The notes: a model not told the origin generated them from the sequence alone. Numbered from the stretch's first letter, positions 9,909 to 20,113 are shown. The stretch is DNA of 64,000 bases from Bradyrhizobium sp. CB1015 (GCF_025200925.1 NZ_CP104174.1:248001-312000); one strand, 5' to 3'. Numbers and translations: made by a program.

Positions 9909-10649
9909 CTACCCGATCCACCCCGTCGCCAGCGCGTTCGCCAGCTCCGGCTGACCATTGCGCCGCGCCAGCGCGGCCATGGCCTCGTGATCATACACGA
10001 CATGCCGGAACGCCACCTGCCAGGCAGCATCGACGCGTTCGAGGATCGCATAACGCGCGTGCGGCGTGCCGGCCTCCACCACATGCGGGTACGGATGCTT
10101 GTCGCGAAAACCAGGGCTGCCGACGCTGCCGGGATTGACGATCAGCCGGCCATCGCGCAGGCGCACGGCGCGGGCGAGATGGGTGTGGGCGCACAGGATC
10201 AGCGGTTGCGTGATGCCTTCCGCGAGTTGCTCGATCCGATCAAGCGGCGACAGCGCCACCGCGCCGTCGGGATGAACGGTATCGAGCCAGTACACCTCAT
10301 CGCTGCCGGGCGTCGCATGGCAGAGGAACACCTGCTCGCGGAACACTCGCGTCATCGGCTGTGCGCGCAGCCAATCGAGGCGCGCAGCGTCGAGCTGTTC
10401 GTACGCGGGACGATCCCACGAACCCATCCTCTCCGGTGGACGGTCGAGCAGATAGCGGTCGTGATTGCCGAGCACGTGCACGGCATCGAGCGGCATCAGG
10501 ATCTCGATGGTGCGGCGCGCATCGAGCGGGCCACTCAGCATGTCGCCGAGATTGACGATGTCGGCAATGCCTTGCGCGCGGATGTCGGCGAGCACGGCTT
10601 CCAGCGCGAGATAGTTTCCGTGGATATCGGCAATCGCGGCAAAGCGCAT
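9909..10649 (-). CDS. Metallophosphoesterase (YfcE/MJ0936-type)
   Basis: A 246-residue calcineurin-like phosphoesterase. The binuclear metal signature is present in order: AIADIHGNYLAL (DxH), VNLGDMLSGP (GD), VLGNHDRYLL (GNHD), then CHATP and LCAHTHL (GHTH-like). Homologues hydrolyse small phosphodiesters or phosphomonoesters, and the substrate cannot be read from sequence. The gene is flanked on both sides by near-identical palindromic repeats, so it is probably transcribed alone. Confidence 0.85.
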   Translation of the reverse strand: MRFAAIADIHGNYLALEAVLADIRAQGIADIVNLGDMLSGPLDARRTIEILMPLDAVHVLGNHDRYLLDRPPERMGSWDRPAYEQLDAARLDWLRAQPMTRVFREQVFLCHATPGSDEVYWLDTVHPDGAVALSPLDRIEQLAEGITQPLILCAHTHLARAVRLRDGRLIVNPGSVGSPGFRDKHPYPHVVEAGTPHARYAILERVDAAWQVAFRHVVYDHEAMAALARRNGQPELANALATGWIG

Positions 10650-10670
10650 TTGTTATTTATCCCAACTCTC

Positions 10671-10793
10671 GTGCCCCGGACGCAGCGCAGCGCGTCTTCC
10701 GCGGCGCGCTGCAGAGCCGGGGCCCATGTTGCGGCATTCTGGGTCCCGGCTCTGCGGCTCATCGCTTGCGCGATGCGCCTTGTCCGGGACACC
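10671..10793. repeat. Palindromic repeat family GTGYCCGGACGCAGCGCAG, copy 2
   Basis: Near-identical to 9766-9901 apart from a small internal deletion. It lies between folC and the phosphoesterase gene on the far side from copy 1, so the two copies are direct repeats around the gene. Confidence 0.85.
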
Positions 10794-10798
10794 AATGC

Positions 10799-12142
10799 TC
10801 ATGCAGGAGGCGTGCCGTTGATCGCCAGCACGTGGCCGGCGAGATACAGCGAGCCGGTAATGAGGATGCGCGGCGGCAACTCGTAGGCGAGATGCGCCAG
10901 CGCGCGCAGGGCGGCTTCGACGCCGGGCGCGGGCTCGACGCGCATGCCGAGGCTGCGCGCGGCGTCGGCGAGACGGTCGACCGGCATCGCGTTCTCGGTA
11001 TCGGGAATCGGCACTGCGATGATGTGGCGGGTGAGGCCGGCGAAATTGGCGAGGAAGCCCCGCGCATCCTTGTTGGCCATCATGCCGGCGATGACCACCA
11101 GCGGCCGCGACACCCGCTCCTCGAGATCGCCGAGCGCCGCCGCCGCAACGCGCCCGCCCTCGGCATTGTGGCCGCCGTCGAGCCAGATCTCCGAGCCCTG
11201 TGGACCCCAGGACAACAGCTCGCCAGAGGTGAGGCGCTGCATCCGCGCCGGCCAGTCGGCACCGACGATGCCGGCCTCGAACGCGGCCTGGTTGACCTTG
11301 ATCGTTGGAAGCGCGCGCAGCGTCGCGATCGCGAGCCCGGCATTGGCGAATTGGTGGCGGCCGAACAGACGCGGCGCCGGCAGGTCCATCAAGCCGCGGT
11401 CGTCGGAATAGACCAGACGTCCGCGCTCGACATTGACGTGCCAGCTCTCGTTGGCAGCGAACAGCGGCGCACGCATGCGCCTCGCCTGGGCTTCGATCAC
11501 GGCCATCGCCTCCGGCATCTGCTCGGCGCAAATCACGGGCACGCCGCGCTTGATGATCGCGGCCTTCTCGCCGGCAATCGACGCCAGCGTATCGCCGAGG
11601 AAATCCATGTGATCCATGCTGACGGGCGTGATCACGCAGGCTGCCGGCGCATCGACCACATTGGTCGAATCGAGCCGGCCGCCGAGGCCGACTTCGAGCA
11701 GCACGATGTCGGCCGGATTCTGTGCGAACAGCAGGAAGGCCGCCGCCGTCTTCAGCTCGAACAATGTCGCGGTCTCGCCGGCATTGGCGCACTCGACCTC
11801 TCCCAGCGCGGCACGCAGCTCGTCGTCGCCGACGAGCACGCCGCCGCCGCCGCGGCCAAGGCGAAAACATTCATTGATGCGGACGAGATAGGGCGAGGTG
11901 TAAGCGTGGACGCGCAGGCCGGCGGCCTCCAGCGTCGCCCGCAGATAGGCGAGCGTCGAGCCCTTGCCGTTGGTGCCGGCGATGTGGATCACCGGCGGCA
12001 GCTTGCGCTCGGGATGGCCGAGCCGCTCGAGCAGACCGTGCATCCGCTCCAGTCCGAGATCGATGCGCTTCTGATGCAGGGCCGACAGCCGCCCGATCAA
12101 CTCGCCGAGCGGTGTCTTTGCACTGTCAGGGGAGGCGTTCAC
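10799..12142 (-). CDS. folC: Bifunctional folylpolyglutamate synthase / dihydrofolate synthase
   Basis: A 447-residue Mur-ligase-family enzyme that adds glutamate to dihydropteroate and to folates. The P-loop is [15 protein letters not shown] near residue 55. Other landmarks are [12 protein letters not shown] and the C-terminal domain's [10 protein letters not shown]. It starts with GTG at 12142 and overlaps the accD stop by GTGA, so it is the last gene of the trpFBA-accD-folC series. AccD-FolC adjacency is standard in proteobacteria. Confidence 0.95.
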   Translation of the reverse strand: MNASPDSAKTPLGELIGRLSALHQKRIDLGLERMHGLLERLGHPERKLPPVIHIAGTNGKGSTLAYLRATLEAAGLRVHAYTSPYLVRINECFRLGRGGGGVLVGDDELRAALGEVECANAGETATLFELKTAAAFLLFAQNPADIVLLEVGLGGRLDSTNVVDAPAACVITPVSMDHMDFLGDTLASIAGEKAAIIKRGVPVICAEQMPEAMAVIEAQARRMRAPLFAANESWHVNVERGRLVYSDDRGLMDLPAPRLFGRHQFANAGLAIATLRALPTIKVNQAAFEAGIVGADWPARMQRLTSGELLSWGPQGSEIWLDGGHNAEGGRVAAAALGDLEERVSRPLVVIAGMMANKDARGFLANFAGLTRHIIAVPIPDTENAMPVDRLADAARSLGMRVEPAPGVEAALRALAHLAYELPPRILITGSLYLAGHVLAINGTPPA

Positions 12143-13080
12143 GCGTGCGGCACAGCCGGCGCCGTCTCGGCAGCCGATACGATCTGCGCCGGGCTCGCGA
12201 CCGGCTGCGCCGGCTTCGATGCACCTTCCTGCGCCGGCGCCTTGGTGAGCAGGCGGCAGAGCCGCGCCAGCGTCGGGCGCAGCTCGTGGCGATGCACGAC
12301 CATGTCGACCATGCCGTGCTCCTTGAGGTACTCGGCGCGCTGAAAACCTTCGGGCAGCTTCTCGCGGATGGTCTGCTCGATCACGCGCGCACCGGCAAAG
12401 CCGATCAGCGCGCCGGGCTCGGCGATCTGCACGTCGCCGAGCATCGCATAGGACGCGGTGACGCCGCCGGTCGTCGGGTTGGTCAGCACGACGATGTAGG
12501 GCAGCTTTGCCTCGCGCAGCATCTGCACCGCAACGGTGGTGCGCGGCATCTGCATCAGGGACAAAATGCCTTCCTGCATGCGCGCGCCGCCGCTCGCCGC
12601 GAACACGATGAACGGCGACTTCTTCTCGACCGCGAGCTCCATCCCGCGGACGATGGCTTCGCCCGCGGCCATGCCGAGCGAGCCGCCCATGAAGTCGAAA
12701 TCCTGCACGGCGACGACGACGGCGGCGCCTTCGAGCTTGCCGTAGCCGACCTTGACCGCGTCGTTCAGATTGGTCCGCGCCCGCGCATCCTTGATGCGGT
12801 CGACATATTTCTTCTCGTCGCGGAACTTGAGCGGGTCAGGCGTGACCTCGGGCAGCGCGACGTCGAACCAGGTCTCGTTGTCGAAGATCGACTTGAGACG
12901 CGCCACCGCGCCCATGCGCATGTGGTAGTTCGAGCCGGGGATGACGAACTGGTTGGCCTCGACGTCCTTGTAGAACACGAGCTGTCCGGAATCCGGGCAC
13001 TTGATCCACAGGTTCTCCGGCGTCTCCCGCCGCAGCATGTTGCGGATCTTCGGCCGGACCACATTGGTAAGCCAGTTCAT
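12139..13080 (-). CDS. accD: Acetyl-CoA carboxylase carboxyltransferase beta subunit
   Basis: The beta half of the carboxyltransferase that makes malonyl-CoA for fatty-acid synthesis, working with AccA. The start is ATG 13080 ([16 protein letters not shown]), 313 residues. An in-frame upstream start at 13152 would add 24 residues of unlikely sequence. The crotonase-like core is intact ([36 protein letters not shown]). The N-terminal zinc ribbon of E. coli AccD (four Cys) is degenerate: only Cys28 in IKCPDSGQ remains. Loss of the zinc cysteines is, as I recall, common to AccD in this order. Confidence 0.95.
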   Translation of the reverse strand: MNWLTNVVRPKIRNMLRRETPENLWIKCPDSGQLVFYKDVEANQFVIPGSNYHMRMGAVARLKSIFDNETWFDVALPEVTPDPLKFRDEKKYVDRIKDARARTNLNDAVKVGYGKLEGAAVVVAVQDFDFMGGSLGMAAGEAIVRGMELAVEKKSPFIVFAASGGARMQEGILSLMQMPRTTVAVQMLREAKLPYIVVLTNPTTGGVTASYAMLGDVQIAEPGALIGFAGARVIEQTIREKLPEGFQRAEYLKEHGMVDMVVHRHELRPTLARLCRLLTKAPAQEGASKPAQPVASPAQIVSAAETAPAVPHA

Positions 13081-13171
13081 GGTTTGCTCCGATGTGCGAT
13101 CCCGCTGGGAATCGCCTGAAGGATATATGGCGGCCGGACATCGGCCCGACAAGCCGCCGTGTCGCCCGCGT

Positions 13172-13241
13172 TAGAGCATGATCCGGAAAAGTGTGAAGCG
13201 GTTTTCCGACCAGATCATGCTCAAACTAAAGAGCTAAAGCG
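13172..13241. repeat. Alphaproteobacterial extragenic palindrome (AGAGCATGATCCGGAAAAG type)
   Basis: Inverted arms GAGCATGATC and GATCATGCTC with inner complementary GGAAAA and TTTTCC, followed by AAACTAAAGAGCTAAAGCG. This is a familiar intergenic element in rhizobia. It lies between trpA and accD, inside what would otherwise be a tight operon. Confidence 0.8.
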
Positions 13242-13251
13242 GAATTATGGC

Positions 13252-14088
13252 CTATTCCGCCGCCTGCTGTGCGCCCTTGACGCCCTGGGCCAGGGCAGCC
13301 GTCAATTCGGCGACGGCGTTAACGGTTTTGGCGGTCGCTCGCCCCTCGGCATCGAGGCTGTTCTTGAGCGCGTCGACCAGCGCGGTGCCGACCACCGAGC
13401 CATCGGCCTTCTCGGCAATGGCGCGCGCCGCCTCCGGCGTGCGGATGCCGAAACCGACGCAGATCGGCAGCTTGGTATGCCGCTTGATGCGGGCGACAGC
13501 TTCGCCGACGGCATTGGCGTCCGCCGCCGCAGCACCGGTGATGCCGGCGATCGAGACGTAATAGACGAAGCCTGATGTGTTCGCGAGCACCGCGGGCAGG
13601 CGTTTGTCGTCGGTGGTCGGGGTCGCCAGGCGAATGAAGTTCAGGCCCGCCTTCAGGGCGGGAATGCAGAGCTCGTCGTCTTCCTCGGGCGGCAGATCGA
13701 CGATGATCAGGCCGTCGACGCCGGCCGTCTTGGCGTCAGCCAAAAACTTGTCGACGCCGTAGATGTAGATCGGATTGTAATAGCCCATCAGCACCAGCGG
13801 CGTGACATTGTCGTCCTTGCGGAAGTCGCGCACCAGCTCCAGCGTCTTCTTCAAGGTCATGCCGACCTTGAGCGCACGCAGGCCTGCAGCCTGAATCGAA
13901 GGACCATCCGCCATCGGATCGGTGAAGGGAATGCCGAGTTCGATGACGTCGGCGCCGGACTTCGGCAGTGCCTTGACGATCTCGAGCGAGGTCGCGGGAT
14001 CGGGATCGCCGGCCATCACATAGGTGACAAAGGCCGCGCGGCCTTGGCTTTTCAGCTCGGCAAAACGGGTATCGATGCGTGTGGTCAC
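13252..14088 (-). CDS. trpA: Tryptophan synthase alpha chain
   Basis: A 278-residue TIM barrel that cleaves indole-3-glycerol phosphate to indole and passes it to TrpB. The N-terminal catalytic Glu lies in [17 protein letters not shown], the second acidic residue in [14 protein letters not shown], and the phosphate-binding segments near GFGIRTPE and [10 protein letters not shown]. It starts at GTG 14088 and overlaps the trpB stop by GTGA. Confidence 0.97.
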   Translation of the reverse strand: MTTRIDTRFAELKSQGRAAFVTYVMAGDPDPATSLEIVKALPKSGADVIELGIPFTDPMADGPSIQAAGLRALKVGMTLKKTLELVRDFRKDDNVTPLVLMGYYNPIYIYGVDKFLADAKTAGVDGLIIVDLPPEEDDELCIPALKAGLNFIRLATPTTDDKRLPAVLANTSGFVYYVSIAGITGAAAADANAVGEAVARIKRHTKLPICVGFGIRTPEAARAIAEKADGSVVGTALVDALKNSLDAEGRATAKTVNAVAELTAALAQGVKGAQQAAE

Positions 14089-15299
14089 TTCTTACCCCTC
14101 AGGATATCGCCGACCTGCGGGACGTCCTTGTCGCCGCGGCCGGAGAGGTTGACGACCATCAGGTGGTCCCTCGGCCGCTTCGGCGCGAGCTCCATCACCT
14201 TGGCGATGGCATGCGCCGGCTCGAGCGCGGGGATGATGCCTTCGAGCTTTGACAGCAGCTGGAACGCGGCGAGCGCCTCGTCATCGGTCGCGGAGAGATA
14301 ATTCACGCGGCCGACCTCGTGCAGCCAGGAATGCTCGGGGCCGATGCCGGGATAATCGAGGCCGGCCGAGATCGAATGCGCGTCCTGGATCTGGCCGTCC
14401 GCATCCATCAAGAGATAGGTGCGGTTGCCGTGGAGAACGCCGGGACGGCCGCCCGCGATCGAGGCGGCATGCAGCTGTGTGAGGCCATGGCCGGCAGCTT
14501 CGACGCCGAAGATCTCGACCGTGGGATCGTCGAGGAACGGATGGAACAGGCCCATCGCGTTGGAGCCGCCGCCGATGCAGGCGACCAGCGAATCCGGCAG
14601 GCGTCCCTCGATCTCCTGCATCTGCGCCTTGGTCTCGTTGCCGATGACCGACTGGAAATCGCGCACCAAGGTCGGATAGGGATGCGGGCCCGCTACCGTG
14701 CCGATGCAATAGAACGTGTTGTGCACGTTGGTGACCCAGTCGCGCAGCGCCTCGTTCATGGCGTCCTTCAGCGTGCGCGTGCCCGACTGCACCGGCATCA
14801 CCTTCGCGCCCAGCATCTCCATGCGGATGACGTTGGGCTGCTGCCGCTCGACGTCGACGGCGCCCATATAGACCACGCATTCGAGGCCAAAGCGCGCGCA
14901 CAGCGTAGCGGTGGCGACGCCATGCTGGCCCGCGCCGGTCTCGGCGATGATGCGCTTCTTGCCCATGCGTCGTGCCAGCATGATCTGGCCGAGCACATTG
15001 TTCACCTTGTGCGAGCCGGTGTGGTTGAGCTCTTCTCGCTTGAGGTAGATCTTGGCGCCGCCGAGATGTTCGGTCAGGCGCTCGGCGAAATAGAGCGGCG
15101 AGGGCCGGCCGACATAGTTCTTGAGATAACCGTTCATCTCGGCCTGAAACGACGGATCGGCCTTGGCCGCGGTGTAGGCCTTCTCCAGGTCCAGGATCAG
15201 CGGCATCAGCGTTTCGGCGACGAAGCGTCCGCCGAAAATGCCGAAATGACCGCGCTCGTCGGGGCCGCTGCGGTAGGAGTTTGGCTTGGCGATGTTCAT
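14085..15299 (-). CDS. trpB: Tryptophan synthase beta chain
   Basis: A 404-residue PLP enzyme that condenses indole with serine. The PLP lysine lies in [13 protein letters not shown], and the phosphate loop is [10 protein letters not shown]. Its ATG overlaps the trpF stop (ATGA) and its stop overlaps trpA, so trpF, trpB and trpA are translationally coupled. Confidence 0.98.
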   Translation of the reverse strand: MNIAKPNSYRSGPDERGHFGIFGGRFVAETLMPLILDLEKAYTAAKADPSFQAEMNGYLKNYVGRPSPLYFAERLTEHLGGAKIYLKREELNHTGSHKVNNVLGQIMLARRMGKKRIIAETGAGQHGVATATLCARFGLECVVYMGAVDVERQQPNVIRMEMLGAKVMPVQSGTRTLKDAMNEALRDWVTNVHNTFYCIGTVAGPHPYPTLVRDFQSVIGNETKAQMQEIEGRLPDSLVACIGGGSNAMGLFHPFLDDPTVEIFGVEAAGHGLTQLHAASIAGGRPGVLHGNRTYLLMDADGQIQDAHSISAGLDYPGIGPEHSWLHEVGRVNYLSATDDEALAAFQLLSKLEGIIPALEPAHAIAKVMELAPKRPRDHLMVVNLSGRGDKDVPQVGDILRGKK

Positions 15300-15967
15300 C
15301 GGACGCTCAACTCTTGACTTGCATCTTTGCTGGCGCGCGCGGCGCGGATGAAGGCCTTGATCATCTCGGGGTCCTTGACGCCGGGGGCGCTCTCGACACC
15401 GGAGGACACGTCGACGCCGCCGGCGCGGGTGACCCGAAGGGCCTCAGTGAGATTGTCGGCGTGCAGCCCGCCCGAGACCATGTAGGGCAATTTCAGATCG
15501 AGGTTTTCGAGCAGGTGCCAGTCGAAGGGTTCCCCGAGACCGCCGGGCCGCGTCGCATCCTTCGGCGCGCGCGCGTCGAACAGGATGCGGTCGGCGACCG
15601 CGGCATAGCCGGGCAGGACCGCGAGATCGGCTGCCGCCGCGACCGGCACCGCCTTCATCACCGGGCGGCCGAAGCGCTGCTTGATGTCGCGCAGCCGCGC
15701 GACGCTCTCCTTGCCGTGGAGCTGGAAAATGTCCGGCGACAGCGCGTCCATGATGTTGTCGAGCGTCGCGTCATCGGCATCGACCGTGAGCGCCACCTTG
15801 AGCGCGCGCCGCTGCACCTGACGGCCGAGATCACGGCCGAGCTCCAGGGACAGGTGCCGGGGCGACGGCGGGAAGAACACGAACCCCACCATGTCGGCGC
15901 CAGCGTCGAGCGCCGTTTCGAGCGTCTCGCGCGTGGACAGGCCGCAGATCTTGACGAGCAGGGACAT
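15296..15967 (-). CDS. trpF: Phosphoribosylanthranilate isomerase
   Basis: A 223-residue TIM-barrel isomerase of tryptophan synthesis. The start [17 protein letters not shown] contains the catalytic Cys (KICGL), and a later FDA segment carries the catalytic Asp. An in-frame extension upstream to 16186 is a GC-rich overhang without homology and overlaps the LapA gene, so ATG 15967 is preferred. It is the first gene of the coupled trpFBA set. Confidence 0.95.
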   Translation of the reverse strand: MSLLVKICGLSTRETLETALDAGADMVGFVFFPPSPRHLSLELGRDLGRQVQRRALKVALTVDADDATLDNIMDALSPDIFQLHGKESVARLRDIKQRFGRPVMKAVPVAAAADLAVLPGYAAVADRILFDARAPKDATRPGGLGEPFDWHLLENLDLKLPYMVSGGLHADNLTEALRVTRAGGVDVSSGVESAPGVKDPEMIKAFIRAARASKDASQELSVR

Positions 15968-16034
15968 GGTCTCGAAGCAGGTGAAGGCCGCGGGGTCCGC
16001 GGCCGGAAAACGGGGCTTTCGGTCGGGGCCGCTT

Positions 16035-16427
16035 CTACAACGTCGCGCGCTGCTTGTCTCGCCCGACAGGCCCGTACAGGCCCATCCCGGAGGGAACGGG
16101 AAGCCGCCGGGACTCCGGCTTCGCTGCGGTTGCCTGGGCCCGCAGATCGGCCAGTTCGGCCCTGGCGGCCCGGGCCTCCGCGTCATTCCGGCGCGCCGCG
16201 CGCCGCCAGCGCCGCTGGCCGAACCAGACGGCGGAGCCGCCCGCGACGACGCCCAGGACCGCCACCAGGATCAGCAGCAGGAACAGCGGCAGGGTGATCG
16301 ACAGCGACGGGTCGTCGGAAATGAAGGGGTCGAAGGAGACCGTGATGAAATGCCGGTTCGCGACGGCGAACGCCACCAGGATCAGGCCCAGCGGAATCAC
16401 GATCAGCGCGGTCAGGAACTTTCGCAT
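16035..16427 (-). CDS. LapA-domain (DUF1049) inner-membrane protein
   Basis: About 130 residues starting MRKFLTALIVIPLGLILVAF. Two hydrophobic membrane segments (residues about 4-24 and 46-70) flank a short periplasmic loop, NRHFITVSFDPFIS. A basic, Arg/Ala-rich cytoplasmic helix follows. This is the layout of LapA/YciS, which in E. coli works in LPS assembly control with LapB. It lies between ihfB and trpF, as is usual in this group. ATG 16427 is preferred to an in-frame start 8 codons upstream. Confidence 0.8.
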   Translation of the reverse strand: MRKFLTALIVIPLGLILVAFAVANRHFITVSFDPFISDDPSLSITLPLFLLLILVAVLGVVAGGSAVWFGQRRWRRAARRNDAEARAARAELADLRAQATAAKPESRRLPVPSGMGLYGPVGRDKQRATL

Positions 16428-16509
16428 CTGGCTTCGCTCGCCCCGAATCAAGCCTGCGGCCGCATCCTGTGCGACCGCGAAAAACCCTGAAGCGCGCTCA
16501 CATCGCGCT

Positions 16510-16815
16510 CTAGTCTGCGCCGCCGGGATCCGGATGGTCGCGGTTCAGCCGCTCGCGCATTTCCTTGCCGGTCTTGAAGAACGGAACGCTCTTCTGATCG
16601 ACGGGCACATGGGCGCCGGTGCGTGGATTGCGCCCTGCGCGCGCAGGGCGATGCTTGACCGAGAAGGCACCGAAGCCGCGCAGCTCGACGCGATCACCGC
16701 GTGCAAGCGCCGCTACGATCTCTTCGAGAATCGCATTCACAATGTTCTCGACATCCCGCTGGTACAGATGCGGGTTGTGCTCGGCGATACGCTGAACAAG
16801 TTCGGATTTGATCAT
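16510..16815 (-). CDS. ihfB: Integration host factor beta subunit
   Basis: A 101-residue HU/IHF-family DNA-bending protein. Landmarks are [15 protein letters not shown], the conserved [17 protein letters not shown], the arm with [12 protein letters not shown] and the [14 protein letters not shown]-terminus, all typical of IhfB rather than HU. The conserved order rpsA - sppA - ihfB - lapA is interrupted here only by a group II intron. Confidence 0.95.
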   Translation of the reverse strand: MIKSELVQRIAEHNPHLYQRDVENIVNAILEEIVAALARGDRVELRGFGAFSVKHRPARAGRNPRTGAHVPVDQKSVPFFKTGKEMRERLNRDHPDPGGAD

Positions 16816-16987
16816 CGAGAGATAGGACCCGGAAGCGTGCGGATGACCATTTCCGTGAAAATACCGTGATCTGTCAAGACGCTAAATCAAGGTTGAGCGT
16901 CGTGATAATGCGTGACAAATGCCGAAAAAGCGGGCTGCGCCGGCACGCGTCAGACGGGAAAAGGCTATGGAACTCGCCTGTCTCCGG

Positions 16988-17968
16988 TCAGTTGGACGCA
17001 GCCGGCTGCCACAAGGCCAGCATTCCATCCATTCCGAGCCGATCCACGGCCTGCGCGACGCCGGTTTGCCCGATCTGGTGCGCGATCGAGCCCAAACCGA
17101 GCGCTTCCAGCGTCAATGCGGCCGCGGTCTTCAGGAACGGCAGGTCGCCGAAGCGTGGCTGGAGCTTGTAATCGCGCACGGGTAGCCCCTTCTTGACGCC
17201 CTTCTGCTCGACGAGCCAGGTCACGGCCGTCTTCTCGTCGCCGATCTGGTCGATCAGCTTGAGATCCATCGCCTGGCGCCCGGTGAAGACGCGGCCATCG
17301 GCGACTTTTTCGAGCTGCGTGTCATCCATGCCACGCCGCTCCTTCACCATCCCCTTGAACCAGGCATAGGAATCCTTCACCAGCGCATCGAGCGCGGCGC
17401 GCGCCTCGGGACTGGTCGGCTCAAAACCATTGGGCGCGGCCTTCAGCGGCGAGGACTTCACCTCCTCGACCTTGACGCCGATGGTCTTCAGGAGCTCGGT
17501 GACGTTGGGGTACTGGAACAGCACGCCGATCGACCCGACCAGGGAGCTCTGTTGGGCGACGATGTGGTCGCTTGCAATCGCCGTGATGTAGCCTCCGGAG
17601 GCAGCGAGGCCCTCCACCACCACGACCAGCGGCTTTTTCGCCTTGAGACGAACGAGCGAGTCATAGAGCTGCTCGGAGCCGGCGGTGGTGCCGCCGGGCG
17701 AGTTGATGTGAACGATGACGGCGGCGGCCTGCGAATTCTCGAGCCGCTCCAGCGCCTGCGTGCGATCGGAATCGCTGCGGATCAATCCCTCGATATGGAC
17801 GCGCGCGATCGAACCGGCCGATGCGAAGGTGCCGCGTGCACCGGGTGTCGCAATCAGCGCGAAGCTTGCAATCGCCGCGATCGCGATCAGCGCCGCCATC
17901 ACGCGCCAGAACGTCAGCTTGCGGCGAATCCTGCGGCGATCGACGATGATGTCCGAATCGAGCGACAT
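16988..17968 (-). CDS. sppA: Signal peptide peptidase SppA (short form)
   Basis: A 326-residue membrane-anchored serine protease that degrades leftover signal peptides. One N-terminal membrane helix (around residues 20-42) is followed by a periplasmic Clp-like protease domain. The Ser nucleophile is in GLAASGGYITAIASD and the general-base Lys in EVKSSPLKAAP, the Ser-Lys dyad of short SppA enzymes. It lies between ihfB and the intron next to rpsA. Confidence 0.93.
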   Translation of the reverse strand: MSLDSDIIVDRRRIRRKLTFWRVMAALIAIAAIASFALIATPGARGTFASAGSIARVHIEGLIRSDSDRTQALERLENSQAAAVIVHINSPGGTTAGSEQLYDSLVRLKAKKPLVVVVEGLAASGGYITAIASDHIVAQQSSLVGSIGVLFQYPNVTELLKTIGVKVEEVKSSPLKAAPNGFEPTSPEARAALDALVKDSYAWFKGMVKERRGMDDTQLEKVADGRVFTGRQAMDLKLIDQIGDEKTAVTWLVEQKGVKKGLPVRDYKLQPRFGDLPFLKTAAALTLEALGLGSIAHQIGQTGVAQAVDRLGMDGMLALWQPAASN

Positions 17969-18081
17969 CGGAATATCTCCAAATGAAAGATCAGGCGCGT
18001 TGTGCCGTCACGGCGTGACCATCGGCTTATCTGGATACATCAATTGCGGGCCAATTTGAAGAAAACAAGGCCTACGGCTGC

Positions 18082-18165
18082 GTAGCCCGGATGGAGCGCA
18101 GCGTAATCCGGGATTCGTGCCACACTGGAGCAGCCCCGGATTTCGCTCCGCTCCATCCGGGCTAC
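18082..18165. repeat. Palindromic intergenic repeat, GTAGCCCGGATGGAGC family, copy 2
   Basis: Same family as 1386-1472. The arms are GTAGCCCGGATGGAGCGCAG and its complement ending CCATCCGGGCTAC. It lies between sppA and the 3' end of the group II intron. Confidence 0.85.
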
Positions 18166-18221
18166 AGAACGACAAGCAGCAATCGGGATAGGGGGGAGCC
18201 TCGCGACTCCGCCCCTCCCAC

Positions 18222-18253
18222 ACCACCGTACGTACGGGTCCGTATACGGCGGT
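18222..18253 (-). ncRNA. Group II intron domain V (catalytic hairpin)
   Basis: On the minus strand, ACCGCCGTA at 18253-18245 pairs over 9 bp with TACGGTGGT at 18230-18222. A short internal bulge and an ACCC-type loop lie between. The 5' strand contains a CGC triad as expected for class IIC. A GC-rich hairpin (18188-18220) that follows fits domain VI. Confidence 0.8.
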
Positions 18254-18261
18254 TCGGTGGA

Positions 18262-19638
18262 TTATGCGGGCCGCTGTGCCGCGACGGAAGCCAAGCCGAG
18301 TGTGCCGAAGAACGCGATTGGCATGGCGATGGTGAGCGCAGGACTGTTGGCGAGCCGCCAAGGGCCATGCGGGCTGCCGGCGGTTTGTGCCGCCAGCTCC
18401 CGGCCGACGCCGCGACGTCGCAACTCGGCAAAACGAGTGTCACCGCGCTTCCATTGTTTCCAGGCGATGGCGCGCAACCGCCGCCTGAGCCATTCGTCAA
18501 GTGTGCGCAATACCGACGGGGTTTGGCAGAAGCCGAAGTAGCCGCGCCATCCGATCAGATAGCGCGACAGCTCCTTGGCAATCTGCGCGAGGCTTCGGCC
18601 GCAGGTGCGTCGCGTCAGTCCTCGGACCTTCGCCTTGAAGCGGGCGAGTACCTGCGGCGCGATGCGCCGGCGCGGTTCTTTTTCGCCGGTAAAGCTGAAG
18701 CCCAGGAACTTGCGAACGCTCGGTTTGGCGACCGCGCTCTTGGCTTTGTTGACCTTGAGCTTGAGGCGCTTTTCGAGGAACCGTTCGATGCCCGCCAGCA
18801 CCCGCTCACCCGCCTTCCGACTGCGCACATAGATGTTGCAGTCGTCGGCATAGCGCACGAAGCGATGGCCGCGCTTCTCCAATTCCTTGTCCAGCACATC
18901 CAGCATCAGGTTCGACAATAGCGGCGAGAGCGGACCGCCTTGCGGCGTGCCCTCCTCCGTCGGGCTGACCAGTCCTCCCTCCATCGCACCCGTGGTCAAG
19001 AAGCCACGGATCAACTTGAGGAGGCGCTTGTCAGCCACCCGCCTGGCAATGAGCCCCATCAGGATGTCGTGGTTGACCCGGTCGAAGAACTTCTCCAGGT
19101 CGATGTCCACGACGACGGCATGTCCGGACGCAATATACGCCTGCGCCCGCTCCACCGCCTGATGCGCCGAGCGCCCCGGCCGGAAGCCGAAGCTGGTCTC
19201 GGAGAACGTCTCATCCCAATCCGCCTGTAGCACCTGCATCGCCGCCTGCTGGATGAAGCGGTCGAGCACCGTCGGGATGCCAAGCAGCCGTAGGCCGCCC
19301 GACGCCTTCGGTATCTCCACCCGCCGCACCGACTGCGGTTTGTAGGTGCCCTCAAGCAACTGGGCCCGGATCGTGGGCCAATGCTCTTTCAGGTAGCCCG
19401 GCAGCTCGCCGACGGTCATCCCGTCGACGCCCGCCGCGCCCTTGTTGCGCGTCACTTGCGCCAACGCTTTCTTCAGATTCTCACGCCCAACAACTGCTTC
19501 CATCGACGGCCCTTCGTCCGCCGGGCGTTCGAGGGCGGTGGCCGCCGCGCGCGCTACGGTCTCTCGGGCGGCGGCGTTCGGGGCTTCACCCTTCGTTCCG
19601 GTGCCCAAGTTCAGCTTGACCTGATTCTTCTGCCGCAT
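18262..19638 (-). CDS. ltrA: Group II intron reverse transcriptase/maturase
   Basis: A 458-residue intron-encoded protein. The reverse-transcriptase blocks are in order: the N-terminal GAAGVDGMT, IPKASGGLRLLGIPTVLDR, the FGFRPGRSAHQA block, VVDIDLEKFFDRVNHD, GTPQGGPLSPLLSN, and the catalytic RYADDCNIY with YADD at 263-266. A maturase (X) domain with YFGFCQTPSVL and SPHGPWRL follows. No HNH endonuclease domain is visible. The catalytic residues and frame are intact, so it could be active. The ORF stops 9 nt before domain V. Confidence 0.93.
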   Translation of the reverse strand: MRQKNQVKLNLGTGTKGEAPNAAARETVARAAATALERPADEGPSMEAVVGRENLKKALAQVTRNKGAAGVDGMTVGELPGYLKEHWPTIRAQLLEGTYKPQSVRRVEIPKASGGLRLLGIPTVLDRFIQQAAMQVLQADWDETFSETSFGFRPGRSAHQAVERAQAYIASGHAVVVDIDLEKFFDRVNHDILMGLIARRVADKRLLKLIRGFLTTGAMEGGLVSPTEEGTPQGGPLSPLLSNLMLDVLDKELEKRGHRFVRYADDCNIYVRSRKAGERVLAGIERFLEKRLKLKVNKAKSAVAKPSVRKFLGFSFTGEKEPRRRIAPQVLARFKAKVRGLTRRTCGRSLAQIAKELSRYLIGWRGYFGFCQTPSVLRTLDEWLRRRLRAIAWKQWKRGDTRFAELRRRGVGRELAAQTAGSPHGPWRLANSPALTIAMPIAFFGTLGLASVAAQRPA

Positions 19639-20059
19639 GGCTCGCGCGAGATCACCGTTCTACTAACCGCTTCTACCGTTTGGGCCTTCGGCGGCACGCC
19701 GCCGCCTACTATGCCCGCTGCTGACTTCTGCGCTGCGGTCAGATCGCCTTACGACGACCTCAGTCCCGTTGCCGGGACACAGCACAGACCTCCCGAGGTA
19801 AGACCGACCGCCTTCACCGCACGCTCGCCGGATTTACCACCCCGTCCCTTGATGACCATGGACTTCGCGATCATGTGCTCGCTCGTCCGGCCGGGTAGGC
19901 CTCGTTATCCGGTAATTGTCCATCGAGCCGCGGCTTTGCTCCACGCTGTCTTCAGACCCCACCTCGCGATGACGCCCTTGCGCTTCGCTAATCCTTCGCC
20001 GTCATCAGGCTGGATAGAGGACTTCCACCTCCAAGCTGTCGTTCATACTCGGCACACAC

Positions 20060-20088
20060 AAAAAAAGCCCCGGCTTGCGCCGGGGCCT
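20060..20088 (-). terminator. Rho-independent terminator of rpsA
   Basis: On the minus strand, GGCCCCGG - short loop - CCGGGGC is followed by seven T residues, 26 nt after the rpsA stop. The T-tract runs straight into the 5' end of the group II intron. Confidence 0.9.
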
Positions 20089-20113
20089 TGATGCAGCGAA
20101 ACGTACGTTTCGC

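Larger units (their letters stand above)
18181..20059 (-). mobile_element. Group II intron inserted at the rpsA terminator
   Basis: Read on the minus strand, the element starts with GTGTG (consensus GUGYG) immediately after the T-tract of the rpsA terminator. It runs through a structured RNA region of about 420 nt, encodes an intact reverse transcriptase/maturase, and ends with domain V, domain VI and a 3' end near 18181. Insertion directly downstream of an intrinsic terminator, and an ORF without an endonuclease domain, are hallmarks of class IIC introns. The 5' boundary could be 20057 or 20059 because of the GTGTGTG run. The element separates rpsA from sppA. Confidence 0.85.

Noticed and set aside
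15968..16186. N-terminal extension of TrpF
   Set aside because: GC-rich overhang overlapping the LapA-domain gene. The conserved TrpF start [10 protein letters not shown] is at 15967.
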